DNA from: an uncultured Thomasclavelia sp.
GTDB lineage: Bacteria > Bacillota_I > Bacilli_A > Erysipelotrichales > Coprobacillaceae
Direction: 5' to 3'
DNA length: 13,735 nt
Assembly: GCA_910588165.1 (NCBI GenBank)
Contig: CAJUOR010000045.1
Coordinates: 1,356 to 15,090, forward strand
Positions 7,515 to 13,735 of this stretch are shown in pieces. Position 1 is the stretch's first letter. Every line of letters starts with the position of its first letter. The notes beneath the pieces were generated by a model. That model was not told the DNA's origin and did not search any database. It saw nothing but the letters and a program-made list of their open reading frames with translations. The position numbers and the translations under genes are program-made.

Positions 7515-7543
7515 TTGCATTCTGCTAAAAATCTGGCTATAAT
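7515..7543 (+). promoter_or_regulatory. Probable promoter of the ROK kinase-fucosidase pair
   Basis: TTGCAT (7515-7520), a 17-nt spacer and consensus TATAAT (7538-7543). The -35 starts two bases after the preceding stop codon. An AGGAGG ribosome site (7562-7567) follows, 5 nt before the ROK ATG. The -35 is weak, but the -10 and spacing are good. Confidence 0.6.
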
Positions 7544-7572
7544 AAATTTAAAAAAGGAAACAGGAGGTTATT

Positions 7573-8463
7573 ATGAAATACTATATTGGGATTGATGTCG
7601 GTGGCTCATCTATCAAAGTCGCATTAGTTGATGAAAAAGGAAATATAAGTCATAACTGGAAAGCTAAAACGCCTACATCATTAGAGAGGTTTTATCTTCT
7701 TATAGACAACATTGTCAACATCGCGACCGACAAGCAACAAGTTGAAGGAATCGCTATGAGCTTACCCGGGGCGGTTGACAGCAACACAGGTATCATCGGC
7801 GGTTCTAGCGCTTTACCTTATATTCACGGACCAAATATCAAAAAAGATTTAGAAATACGCACTAATTTACGTGTAGAAATGGAAAATGATGCTAACTGCG
7901 CAGCCCTAGCAGAAGTTTGGATCGGTAATGCCAGCGATGTACAAGACAGTATGTTTGTCGTAAGCGGAACGGGAATCGGCGGAGCTGTCATTAAAGATAA
8001 AAAAATTCACCGTGGAGTCCATTTACATGGCGGTGAATATGGCTATGAAATTATGATTTTTGATGAAGTCAACAAAAAATTCTCAACATGGAGCGATGTC
8101 GGTTCAACGATTGCTTTAATCAATCGTGTCGCTAAACGCAAAAATGTTGACCCTAGTAGCTTAAATGGTGCTGAGATTTTTGACCATGTCGCTGAAGACA
8201 ACATCTATTTTGAAGAAGTCGATCGCTTCTATTATTATATGGCTATGGGTATTTACAACTTGCAATATACTTATGACCCTGAAGTTATTGTCATTGGAGG
8301 AGGTGTTTCGGCACGTGATGACTTAGTTGACCAAATCAATCAAAGGTTAGATGTCATTTTTAAAGAAATTCCGATTGCCCATATTCGACCAGTCGTACGT
8401 ACTTGTAAATATCATAACGATGCCAATATAATCGGTGCTGTTTACCATTTTACCACTAAATAG
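7573..8463 (+). CDS. ROK-family sugar kinase without the zinc-binding cysteines
   Basis: Predicted ATP-dependent sugar kinase, 296 residues, cytoplasmic. The ATP phosphate loop is DVGGSSIK (8-15), the catalytic Asp is in ENDANCAA (Asp106), the second phosphate loop is GTGIGGA (132-138), and the sugar-binding Glu lies in HGGEYGYE (152-159). The C-terminal adenosine region is VIVIGGGVS. The usual ROK zinc motif CxCGxxGC is absent after residue 160, and the usual zinc-ligand His of GExGH is a Tyr. Beta-glucoside kinases and several related ROK kinases also lack this site. No N-terminal helix-turn-helix is present, so it is not a ROK repressor. Its TAG stop is embedded in the AGGAGG ribosome site of the fucosidase, so the two are almost certainly one operon. 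Likely substrates (hexose, hexosamine or a disaccharide) are inference. Confidence 0.88.
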   Translation: MKYYIGIDVGGSSIKVALVDEKGNISHNWKAKTPTSLERFYLLIDNIVNIATDKQQVEGIAMSLPGAVDSNTGIIGGSSALPYIHGPNIKKDLEIRTNLRVEMENDANCAALAEVWIGNASDVQDSMFVVSGTGIGGAVIKDKKIHRGVHLHGGEYGYEIMIFDEVNKKFSTWSDVGSTIALINRVAKRKNVDPSSLNGAEIFDHVAEDNIYFEEVDRFYYYMAMGIYNLQYTYDPEVIVIGGGVSARDDLVDQINQRLDVIFKEIPIAHIRPVVRTCKYHNDANIIGAVYHFTTK

Positions 8464-8472
8464 GAGGATTCT

Positions 8473-9768
8473 ATGTTTAATAAAGAAGCTTATCAAAAAA
8501 GAATGCAGTGGTTCTGTCATGACCGCTTTGGAATGTTTATTCATTGGGGGCTATATGCCATTCCCGCACGAGGCGAATGGGTCAGAAGCGTGGAAGAAAT
8601 GTCGGAGGAAGAATACTTGCCCTTTTTTGAAGAATTTAACCCCGATCACTTTGAACCTAAAGTTTGGGCTAAATTAGCAAAAGAAGCCGGAATGAAATAT
8701 GCTATTTTAACAGCTAAGCATCATGATGGTTTTTGTTTATACGACAGTGCTTACACTGATTTTAAAGTAACGAATACACCTTTTAAAAGAGATATTGTCA
8801 AAGAATTTTTAGAAGCCTTTAGAGAAGAAGGCATTCGTGTTGGACTATATTTTTCTATCATTGATTGGCATCACCCTGATTTTGAACAGTATCATGATCG
8901 CCACGCTCCAATGCGTAACCATAAAGACTTTGATAAACCGGTTAATTTTAAAAATTACCTTGAGTTTATGCACAATCAGGTTAAAGAGCTATGTACCAAC
9001 TATGGTAAGCTAGACATGATGTGGTTTGATTTCTCATACGATGACAAACGTGGTGATTATTGGGAGGCAACAAAGTTAGTGGAAATGGTTCGCCGTCTAC
9101 AACCTGATATTATTTTAGACAACCGTTTAGAAGTCAGCGGCGAGGGATTCGGTTCAATTGCTACTACTAATCCGCTACCTTATTCGGGTGATTACGTTTC
9201 CCCCGAACAAGTCATTCCACCTCATGGCATTCAAAACGAATTAGGCGAGCCTGTCCCTTGGGAAGCTTGTATTACAATGAACGATAATTGGGGCTATGTC
9301 GCTCACGACCATAACTTCAAAGAAGCTTCGACAATTATCAAGAAATTAGTTGAATGCGTCAGTAAAAACGGTAATATGTTGCTGAATGTCGGACCAAATG
9401 CCCGAGGTGAAATTCCTAAAGAATCAGTTGCTATTCTTCAAGAAATTGCCGCATGGATGCACGAGTACAGCAAATCCATTTACGGCGGACAGACAAGCGA
9501 GTTCGCCAAGCCGGAAAATGGTCGCCTAACCCAAAACGGTAAATTTGTCTACTATCACATTATGGAAAATGCCATTGGCGGTATTCCACTTTACGGCATT
9601 CCAAAAGATAGAATTAAGAAATTACGCCTTTTATCTGATGGCACGGAAATCAAGCCGATGGATTATTGGACGGTCAACAATTATCCTGATGTGGTCTTTG
9701 TGAAGTTATCCGATCGTTCCACTTTACCAAATGCCATTGATACAGTAATTGAAATCGAGTTAAAATAA
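8473..9768 (+). CDS. Intracellular GH29 alpha-L-fucosidase
   Basis: Retaining exo-fucosidase releasing L-fucose from fucosylated glycans, 431 residues. GH29 landmarks are GMFIHWGLYAIPARGEW (20-36), the AKHHDGFCLYDS block (81-92) with its conserved HHDGF, and the probable nucleophile Asp186 in LDMMWFDFS (180-188). PWEACITMNDNWGY (262-275) and the conserved NGNMLLNVGP (299-308) follow. There is no signal peptide; the protein begins MFNKEAYQKRMQWF and should act in the cytoplasm on imported oligosaccharides. It has the catalytic domain plus a short beta-rich tail, with no carbohydrate-binding module or anchor. The AGGAGG site overlaps the ROK stop, with a 9-nt gap. Linkage specificity (alpha-1,2, 1,3/4 or 1,6) cannot be read from the sequence. 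No fucose isomerase, kinase or aldolase is nearby. Confidence 0.93.
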   Translation: MFNKEAYQKRMQWFCHDRFGMFIHWGLYAIPARGEWVRSVEEMSEEEYLPFFEEFNPDHFEPKVWAKLAKEAGMKYAILTAKHHDGFCLYDSAYTDFKVTNTPFKRDIVKEFLEAFREEGIRVGLYFSIIDWHHPDFEQYHDRHAPMRNHKDFDKPVNFKNYLEFMHNQVKELCTNYGKLDMMWFDFSYDDKRGDYWEATKLVEMVRRLQPDIILDNRLEVSGEGFGSIATTNPLPYSGDYVSPEQVIPPHGIQNELGEPVPWEACITMNDNWGYVAHDHNFKEASTIIKKLVECVSKNGNMLLNVGPNARGEIPKESVAILQEIAAWMHEYSKSIYGGQTSEFAKPENGRLTQNGKFVYYHIMENAIGGIPLYGIPKDRIKKLRLLSDGTEIKPMDYWTVNNYPDVVFVKLSDRSTLPNAIDTVIEIELK

Positions 9769-9780
9769 CTCGATTTTTTT
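9752..9780 (+). terminator. Terminator formed by the last codons of the fucosidase gene
   Basis: Perfect 11-bp stem AAATCGAGTTA (9752-9762) and TAACTCGATTT (9766-9776) with an AAA loop, followed by TTTT. The left arm is the last coding part of the gene and the stop codon TAA (9766-9768) begins the right arm. Confidence 0.85.
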
Positions 9781-9788
9781 GATATTAT

Positions 9789-9811
9789 AAAAAAGGGACA
9801 ATTAGTCCCTT
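9789..9811 (-). terminator. Terminator of the metal ATPase gene
   Basis: Read leftward, AAGGGAC (9805-9811) pairs with GTCCCTT (9793-9799) around a 5-nt loop that contains the first two bases of the ATPase stop codon. It ends in a T run (9794-9789). The convergent fucosidase terminator ends only 8 nt away. Confidence 0.82.
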
Positions 9812-12378
9812 AAAATTCTTAAACTATTCACCACGGCAATAAAAGCTACACCAACATCGGCAAAGACACCTAGCCACATACTAGATAAACCAAAGACAGA
9901 TAAAATCATAACTAATCCTTTAACGCCTAAAGAGAAAGCAATATTTTGTTTAATAATCCGCTTTGTACGTCTGGCTAGTTTAATGCTATCTACAATCTTG
10001 TGAAGTTGATCGTCCATTAAAACAATATCACTTGCCTCTATTGCTGCATCACTTCCCAAGCCGCCCATAGAAATACCAACACTTGAACGAGCCAATACAG
10101 GTGCATCATTGATACCATCGCCGACAAACGCAACGTGTTCGCCTAAACCCTCAACACAGCTAACTTTCTGATCAGGTAATAGTTCATAGCGAACTTCATC
10201 AATGCCACATTCTTGAGCGATAGCTAAAGCTGTTTCCTTAACATCACCTGTCAACATGACAACTTTCATACCTAAAGATTGCAAATCTTTAATCGTCTGT
10301 TTAGTTTCATCTTTTAACTGATCTGCCACAACAACGCTTCCCGCAAATTGATGATCAATAGCCACATAAACAATACTACCATAACTTTGAACTACTTCAT
10401 AATCGATGTTTTGAGCTTCCATTAAACGACTGTTACCTACATAAATATCTTTACCATCAACCACAGCATGAATACCCATACCCGCAACTTCTTCATTTAA
10501 AGTCATGCGTGCTCGATCAATTTTTTGATCATAAGTCTTTAAAATAGATTGAGCAATCGGATGATGAGAATTAGACTCAGCATAAGCGACATATTCCATG
10601 AATTGCTTTTCGTCTGTTGTTGTATTAACTTGCATCACTTCAAATTTCCCTTTAGTTAAAGTGCCTGTCTTATCACAAACAATAGTATCGACTTTATCCA
10701 AAGCTTCTAAATAATTACTTCCTTTAATTAAAATACCGTTCTTACTACCTGCTCCGATTCCCGCAAAATAACCTAATGGGACTGACAGCACCAAAGCACA
10801 AGGACATGATACAACCAAGAAAATCATACCACGATAAATCCAAGTACTGTAATCTAAATGAAAGACCGTTGGCACGACTAAGGCGATAATCAAGCCTAAA
10901 ATAACTACAACCGGAGTATAGATTCTTGCAAAGCGAGTAATGACTTTCTCCGTTTTGGCTTTCTTGTTAGTGGCATTTTCCACTAAATCTAAAATACGGC
11001 TAACCGCAGAATCTTCATAGCGATTTGTAACTCGTGCAATTAAAGTTCCGCTTTGATTGACAAAACCACTGACTAATTCACTATGCTCACTCACTTGACG
11101 TCCAACGGATTCACCGGTAATACTAAATGTGTCAACCATGCTTTGTCCCTTAATCACAATACAATCCATTGGCACACGTTCTCCGGGACGAATTTCAATC
11201 TGCTCATTGACTTCCACCTCTGAAGGATCAACTTCATAAACTTCTTTTTGACGAATAACACGGGCAAAATCAGGACGGATATTCATGAGTTCTTCAATGG
11301 AACGACGACTTGAGTCAACCGCTTTTCCTTGAAAATATTCCCCAATTTGATAAAAGGCCATAACCGCCACTGCTTCTGGGTATTCTTGAATCGCTAATGC
11401 TCCTAATGTTGCTAATGCCATGAGGAAGTTTTCGTCAAAAACCTGCCCCCTTGTCATATTCATTAAAGCTGTTTTTAAAACTTTATAGCCAATCGTTAAG
11501 TAAGCGATAATCCAAAAAACAAAATGATAAGACTCCTCTTTAAATACCATAGCTGATATTAAGCTGACCACAAAAACAACAGCTAAAATCGCAAACTTCC
11601 AATTGAATGTTTTCTTTGTGTCAACTTGCTCTTCCGCTTTGACGTCGCACTTTTTCAAATCATTTAATGTTAAAACCACAACCTCAGGCTCAGCAGCTTG
11701 AGCAACATTTTGAATATCTTCTTTAGTATATTGTTTAGATGATGTGATATATAAACGTTTCTGCATAAAGTTGAGTTGGGCTTCTTTAACTCCTTCTAAT
11801 TTAGCGACGCTTTCCTCTACCTTTCTTGCACAGTTAGCACAATCCAAGCCCTCAATCACAAAAATCAGTTGATGGAATGAAGGGGCTGTTTTGAAAGAAG
11901 CGTTCTTTTTGCCTTGCGATAAAGCTAATTTCTTAACTTCCTTGACTTTCATGCCACTTTCCACACCATCGCAAATTTTTTGAATTTCTGCCACTAAGTC
12001 TTGGCGACTGGATTTTAAATACAATTTCTTTTGCATAAAGTTGACAGACACATCTTCAACTTTATCTAACTTAGCCGTACGTTGCTCAACCTTTCTTGCA
12101 CAGTTAGCACAGTCAATCCCCTCTAATAAGAAAACACGCTGACTTGAAGTAGTCTTTTTTAAAGCAGGTAACTCCGTAAGCGTTACGCCGCTTTCCGCTT
12201 TTTGAATACAAGCCATAGCTACTTCTTTAACATCTAAACGGTCGGTTACAATCGTTAAACGTTCTTTCATAAAATTAAGTGATACATCTTCAAAACCATC
12301 AATCTGACTTAAAGCTTTTTCAACTTTAGCTGCACAATTAGCACAATCTAAGCCTTTGATTTGATAAACTTTTTCCAT
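9802..12378 (-). CDS. cadA: Zn/Cd/Pb-type P1B ATPase with three HMA domains
   Basis: ATP-driven exporter of soft divalent metals in the cytoplasmic membrane, 858 residues. Three N-terminal metal-binding (HMA) domains carry DCANC motifs (Cys12/15, 90/93, 180/183). Further landmarks are TGES (421-424), the membrane motif SCPCALVLSVPLG (CPC at 525-527), DKTGT (phosphorylated Asp569), SHHP (about 604-607) and GDGIND (753-758). Lys820 in GVKG and Asp841 in DVG in the last membrane helices, with CPCALVLS rather than CPCALGLATP, point to the Zn/Cd/Pb subgroup (P1B-2), not copper. A TTG at 12394-12396 would add six residues, but the ATG at 12376-12378 is the better start. The GGGAGA ribosome site lies 8 nt before it and would be inside the coding region if TTG were used. 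Control is probably by an ArsR/SmtB repressor. The symbol is by subgroup; zntA is equally fair. Confidence 0.94.
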   Translation of the reverse strand: MEKVYQIKGLDCANCAAKVEKALSQIDGFEDVSLNFMKERLTIVTDRLDVKEVAMACIQKAESGVTLTELPALKKTTSSQRVFLLEGIDCANCARKVEQRTAKLDKVEDVSVNFMQKKLYLKSSRQDLVAEIQKICDGVESGMKVKEVKKLALSQGKKNASFKTAPSFHQLIFVIEGLDCANCARKVEESVAKLEGVKEAQLNFMQKRLYITSSKQYTKEDIQNVAQAAEPEVVVLTLNDLKKCDVKAEEQVDTKKTFNWKFAILAVVFVVSLISAMVFKEESYHFVFWIIAYLTIGYKVLKTALMNMTRGQVFDENFLMALATLGALAIQEYPEAVAVMAFYQIGEYFQGKAVDSSRRSIEELMNIRPDFARVIRQKEVYEVDPSEVEVNEQIEIRPGERVPMDCIVIKGQSMVDTFSITGESVGRQVSEHSELVSGFVNQSGTLIARVTNRYEDSAVSRILDLVENATNKKAKTEKVITRFARIYTPVVVILGLIIALVVPTVFHLDYSTWIYRGMIFLVVSCPCALVLSVPLGYFAGIGAGSKNGILIKGSNYLEALDKVDTIVCDKTGTLTKGKFEVMQVNTTTDEKQFMEYVAYAESNSHHPIAQSILKTYDQKIDRARMTLNEEVAGMGIHAVVDGKDIYVGNSRLMEAQNIDYEVVQSYGSIVYVAIDHQFAGSVVVADQLKDETKQTIKDLQSLGMKVVMLTGDVKETALAIAQECGIDEVRYELLPDQKVSCVEGLGEHVAFVGDGINDAPVLARSSVGISMGGLGSDAAIEASDIVLMDDQLHKIVDSIKLARRTKRIIKQNIAFSLGVKGLVMILSVFGLSSMWLGVFADVGVAFIAVVNSLRILRD

Positions 12379-12399
12379 TTTGACATCTCCCTTCAATAC

Positions 12400-12415
12400 A
12401 TGAATACTTATTCAT
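12400..12415. promoter_or_regulatory. ArsR/SmtB-type operator, downstream copy
   Basis: Perfect 7-2-7 inverted repeat ATGAATA-CT-TATTCAT, matching the TGAA-N6-TTCA core seen in operators of SmtB, CadC and CzrA-like metal sensors. It covers the predicted transcription start and first leader bases. Confidence 0.7.
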
Positions 12416-12421
12416 ACGTTT

Positions 12422-12450
12422 AGTATATACTTATATGAACAATTATTCAA
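12422..12450 (-). promoter_or_regulatory. Promoter of the metal ATPase gene
   Basis: Read leftward, TTGAAT (12445-12450), a 17-nt spacer and TATACT (12422-12427). The predicted start is near 12415, giving a leader of about 37 nt. One inverted repeat covers the -35 and spacer and another covers the start site. Confidence 0.75.
12436..12449. promoter_or_regulatory. ArsR/SmtB-type operator, upstream copy
   Basis: TGAACAATTATTCA is an inverted repeat with one mismatched pair, again with the TGAA-N6-TTCA core. It overlaps the -35 and spacer. Its centre is 35 bp from the centre of the other copy. Confidence 0.68.
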
Positions 12451-12510
12451 GTGTTTTTTGTTTTTTTATCAATAACAATACCACGCCTTTTTTCATGTGC
12501 TCTTCCTCAA

Positions 12511-12544
12511 ACAAAAACCAAAACAGTTTTTGACTATTTTGGTT
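12511..12544 (-). terminator. Terminator after the C39 peptidase gene
   Basis: Read leftward, a 12-bp stem with one T-G wobble, AACCAAAATAGT (12533-12544) pairing with ACTGTTTTGGTT (12516-12527), a 5-nt loop and a T run. It begins 9 nt after the peptidase stop and insulates the ATPase promoter from upstream transcription. Confidence 0.8.
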
Positions 12545-12552
12545 CTTTAAAT

Positions 12553-13263
12553 TTATAAGATGACAATGGCTTGACTTCCTAACCCTCTATAAGCTACTTC
12601 TACATCAGCTTTTAAATATTTAGTGTTAGCATCAACCATAGGATCATTGAAATAATAATAATACTCATCATAGCCGGTTAAGACTAAACAATGCATTGGT
12701 TGAATCCAGGTCAGCATTTCTCCGGTTGCCCAATCCATGTAATCAAAAGCCTCAACCGGTGCTTGCATATACATGGTTGCCCATAAAATAACCGGAATGC
12801 CTTCATCAATGTACTGATGACATAGACTTTCTAAGCTTTGGTGATACAAAACTTCAACCTCGTGCTTACCATCAACGATTTGTTTAAGGGCTTTTTCAAT
12901 AACCGGAGCAAAGCAGCCAAATCCTGACGTAGCATATGGATTTCCTAAAAAGAAGCTATTGTAACTATCCCCTACTAAGCCGGCTCCATTGTCAAAGGGT
13001 TCTTTTCCTCTAGGCAAATAATCATCAATAAATGTGTCAACACTTATATCATACCCTAAATATTGCAATACCATAACGCTACTGACACTTTCACAACCGG
13101 TCGGATATTTTTCTAATTGATTGATATATGGTACATTAAGCGTACAATATTCTTGGCTTTTTGAAATATTAACATTAGCTATATCCTTGTTATCCATATC
13201 TTTCCTGATAATAATACCGGCAAGCACAACGCCAACCATAATCACTTTACCAAAACTCTTCAT
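12553..13263 (-). CDS. C39-like cysteine peptidase, membrane-anchored or secreted
   Basis: A 236-residue papain-fold peptidase of the Peptidase_C39_2 type. After a short hydrophobic N-terminal segment (about 7-19, followed by RK), the core starts at LNVPYINQLEKYPTGCESVS (42-61). Gln49 is the probable oxyanion residue and Cys57 the nucleophile. The catalytic His191 is in MHCLVLTGYDE (190-200) and the third residue is probably Asp207 in FNDPM. It has no ABC transporter domains, so it is not a bacteriocin exporter-peptidase. It probably acts at the outer surface; the substrate is unknown. A TTG at 13294-13296 would extend it by 11 residues, but the ATG at 13261-13263 has a fine GAGGTGAT ribosome site 4 nt upstream of it. 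The hypothetical gene upstream lies 51 nt away with no terminator between. A TATAAT (13283-13288, leftward) may give an extra internal promoter. Confidence 0.85.
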   Translation of the reverse strand: MKSFGKVIMVGVVLAGIIIRKDMDNKDIANVNISKSQEYCTLNVPYINQLEKYPTGCESVSSVMVLQYLGYDISVDTFIDDYLPRGKEPFDNGAGLVGDSYNSFFLGNPYATSGFGCFAPVIEKALKQIVDGKHEVEVLYHQSLESLCHQYIDEGIPVILWATMYMQAPVEAFDYMDWATGEMLTWIQPMHCLVLTGYDEYYYYFNDPMVDANTKYLKADVEVAYRGLGSQAIVIL

Positions 13264-13314
13264 CTCTATCACCTCGGCTTCAATTATATGAAGCAAGATG
13301 ACAAGAAGTATTCA

Positions 13315-13701
13315 TCAATTTGCAAAAGAAATGCAAAATCCGGTGATTCTATTTAAAGTAATATCATAAAACAGCATATAATCAATATCTTGCGTTTGAA
13401 ACACTAACAATAGTTCTTGTTCATAAATAACGGTATAGTAATCAGCATAATAAAAATCAACATTAAATTCAGGGATCTCACATAAAAATTCACTAAACAT
13501 AGGAAACAAATATTCTCGAAATAGAACATTAAATATCTCAAACGGATTGTCGTACATTTGAAAAGGTAAATTCCCACCTTCAAATCCTTTATCCAACATA
13601 GAAAATGCTTCGTGATAACTGACAAGCCATTTATTTGCATTCTTAAAATCATCGGTTGTCGGGGCATAAGCTTTTGGCCGCTTTCTGTTAAAATCCGGCA
13701 T
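13315..13701 (-). CDS. Hypothetical protein, unrecognised family
   Basis: I do not recognise this 128-residue protein. It is rich in Phe and Tyr, with a basic N-terminus (NRKRPK, 5-10) and an acidic middle. No signal peptide or clear membrane helix is present. The hydrophobic blocks FEIFNVLFREYLFPMFSEFL (54-73) and YTVIYEQELLLVFQT (89-103) look like a helix and a beta strand of a small alpha/beta fold. The ATG at 13699-13701 is used here. A GTG directly before it (13702-13704) is an alternative, and the AAAGGA ribosome site upstream suits either. Good frame, a ribosome site and cotranscription with the C39 peptidase 51 nt downstream support it as a real gene. Its promoter must lie in the last 30 bases or beyond the window. 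Confidence 0.65.
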   Translation of the reverse strand: MPDFNRKRPKAYAPTTDDFKNANKWLVSYHEAFSMLDKGFEGGNLPFQMYDNPFEIFNVLFREYLFPMFSEFLCEIPEFNVDFYYADYYTVIYEQELLLVFQTQDIDYMLFYDITLNRITGFCISFAN

Positions 13702-13735
13702 CACTACAATCCTTTCACAATCTGCCTTTGCACAA

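Noticed and set aside
7573..8463. ROK protein as the transcriptional repressor of the gal boxes
   Set aside because: It begins directly with the kinase ATP loop at residue 8 and has no N-terminal helix-turn-helix domain.
8435..8677. Rightward 80-residue frame overlapping the ROK/fucosidase junction
   Set aside because: It is out of frame with two well-supported genes and its sequence resembles nothing; a shadow.
9802..12378. Copper-exporting ATPase (CopA) annotation
   Set aside because: The membrane motif is CPCALVLS rather than CPCALGLATP, and the Lys820/Asp841 pair in the last helices is the Zn/Cd/Pb signature.
12553..13263. C39 peptidase as part of a bacteriocin export ABC transporter
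   Set aside because: The protein ends after the peptidase fold with no membrane or ATPase domains, and no bacteriocin-like leader peptide gene is visible nearby.

Overview
The window is AT-rich, with strong AGGAGG-type ribosome binding sites, short intergenic gaps and compact rho-independent terminators. This fits a low-GC Bacillota genome. The aldolase, class II GalT and gene mix look most like an Erysipelotrichia-type gut or mucosal commensal, but that placement is a judgement from sequence style, not a search. No gap between genes exceeds about 215 bases. There are no rRNA or tRNA genes, CRISPR arrays, insertion sequences or phage genes that I can see. Every gene can be read intact except the first, which is cut by the left edge.

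Layout: (1) 2-670, the 3' part of class II fructose-bisphosphate aldolase, with its terminator. (2) 834-4629, a leftward galactose operon galT-galM-galK with coupled junctions (2-nt gap, then TAATG overlap). It is preceded by a strong promoter and a symmetric array of four TTTAGTAA-type boxes. (3) 4844-5596, a rightward GNAT acetyltransferase that converges on a leftward pair: a HAD phosphatase (6152-6781) and a DUF5662/HD-like protein (5623-6159), overlapping by 8 nt. The convergent ends share one bidirectional terminator. (4) 6917-9768, rightward: a cytidylate-kinase-like protein, then a ROK sugar kinase lacking the usual zinc cysteines, tightly followed by an intracellular GH29 alpha-L-fucosidase. 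(5) 9802-12378, a leftward Zn/Cd/Pb-type P1B ATPase with three N-terminal HMA domains and two ArsR/SmtB-type operators at its promoter. (6) 12553-13701, leftward: an unrecognised 128-aa protein followed by a membrane-anchored or secreted C39-like cysteine peptidase.

How they may work together: the galactose operon (mutarotase, kinase, uridylyltransferase) feeds galactose toward glycolysis. The nearby cytoplasmic fucosidase and ROK kinase would suit import and breakdown of fucosylated host glycans, whose products include galactose and hexosamines. Aldolase belongs to the lower end of the same metabolism. GalE and any sugar transporter are not in the window. The metal ATPase and peptidase modules look functionally separate.

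I see no clear undescribed multi-gene system. The best leads are the nested gal operator array with a promoter that starts almost on the Shine-Dalgarno sequence, the ROK kinase-fucosidase pair, the recently duplicated HMA domain of the ATPase with its double operator but no adjacent repressor, and the uncharacterised protein-C39 peptidase pair.
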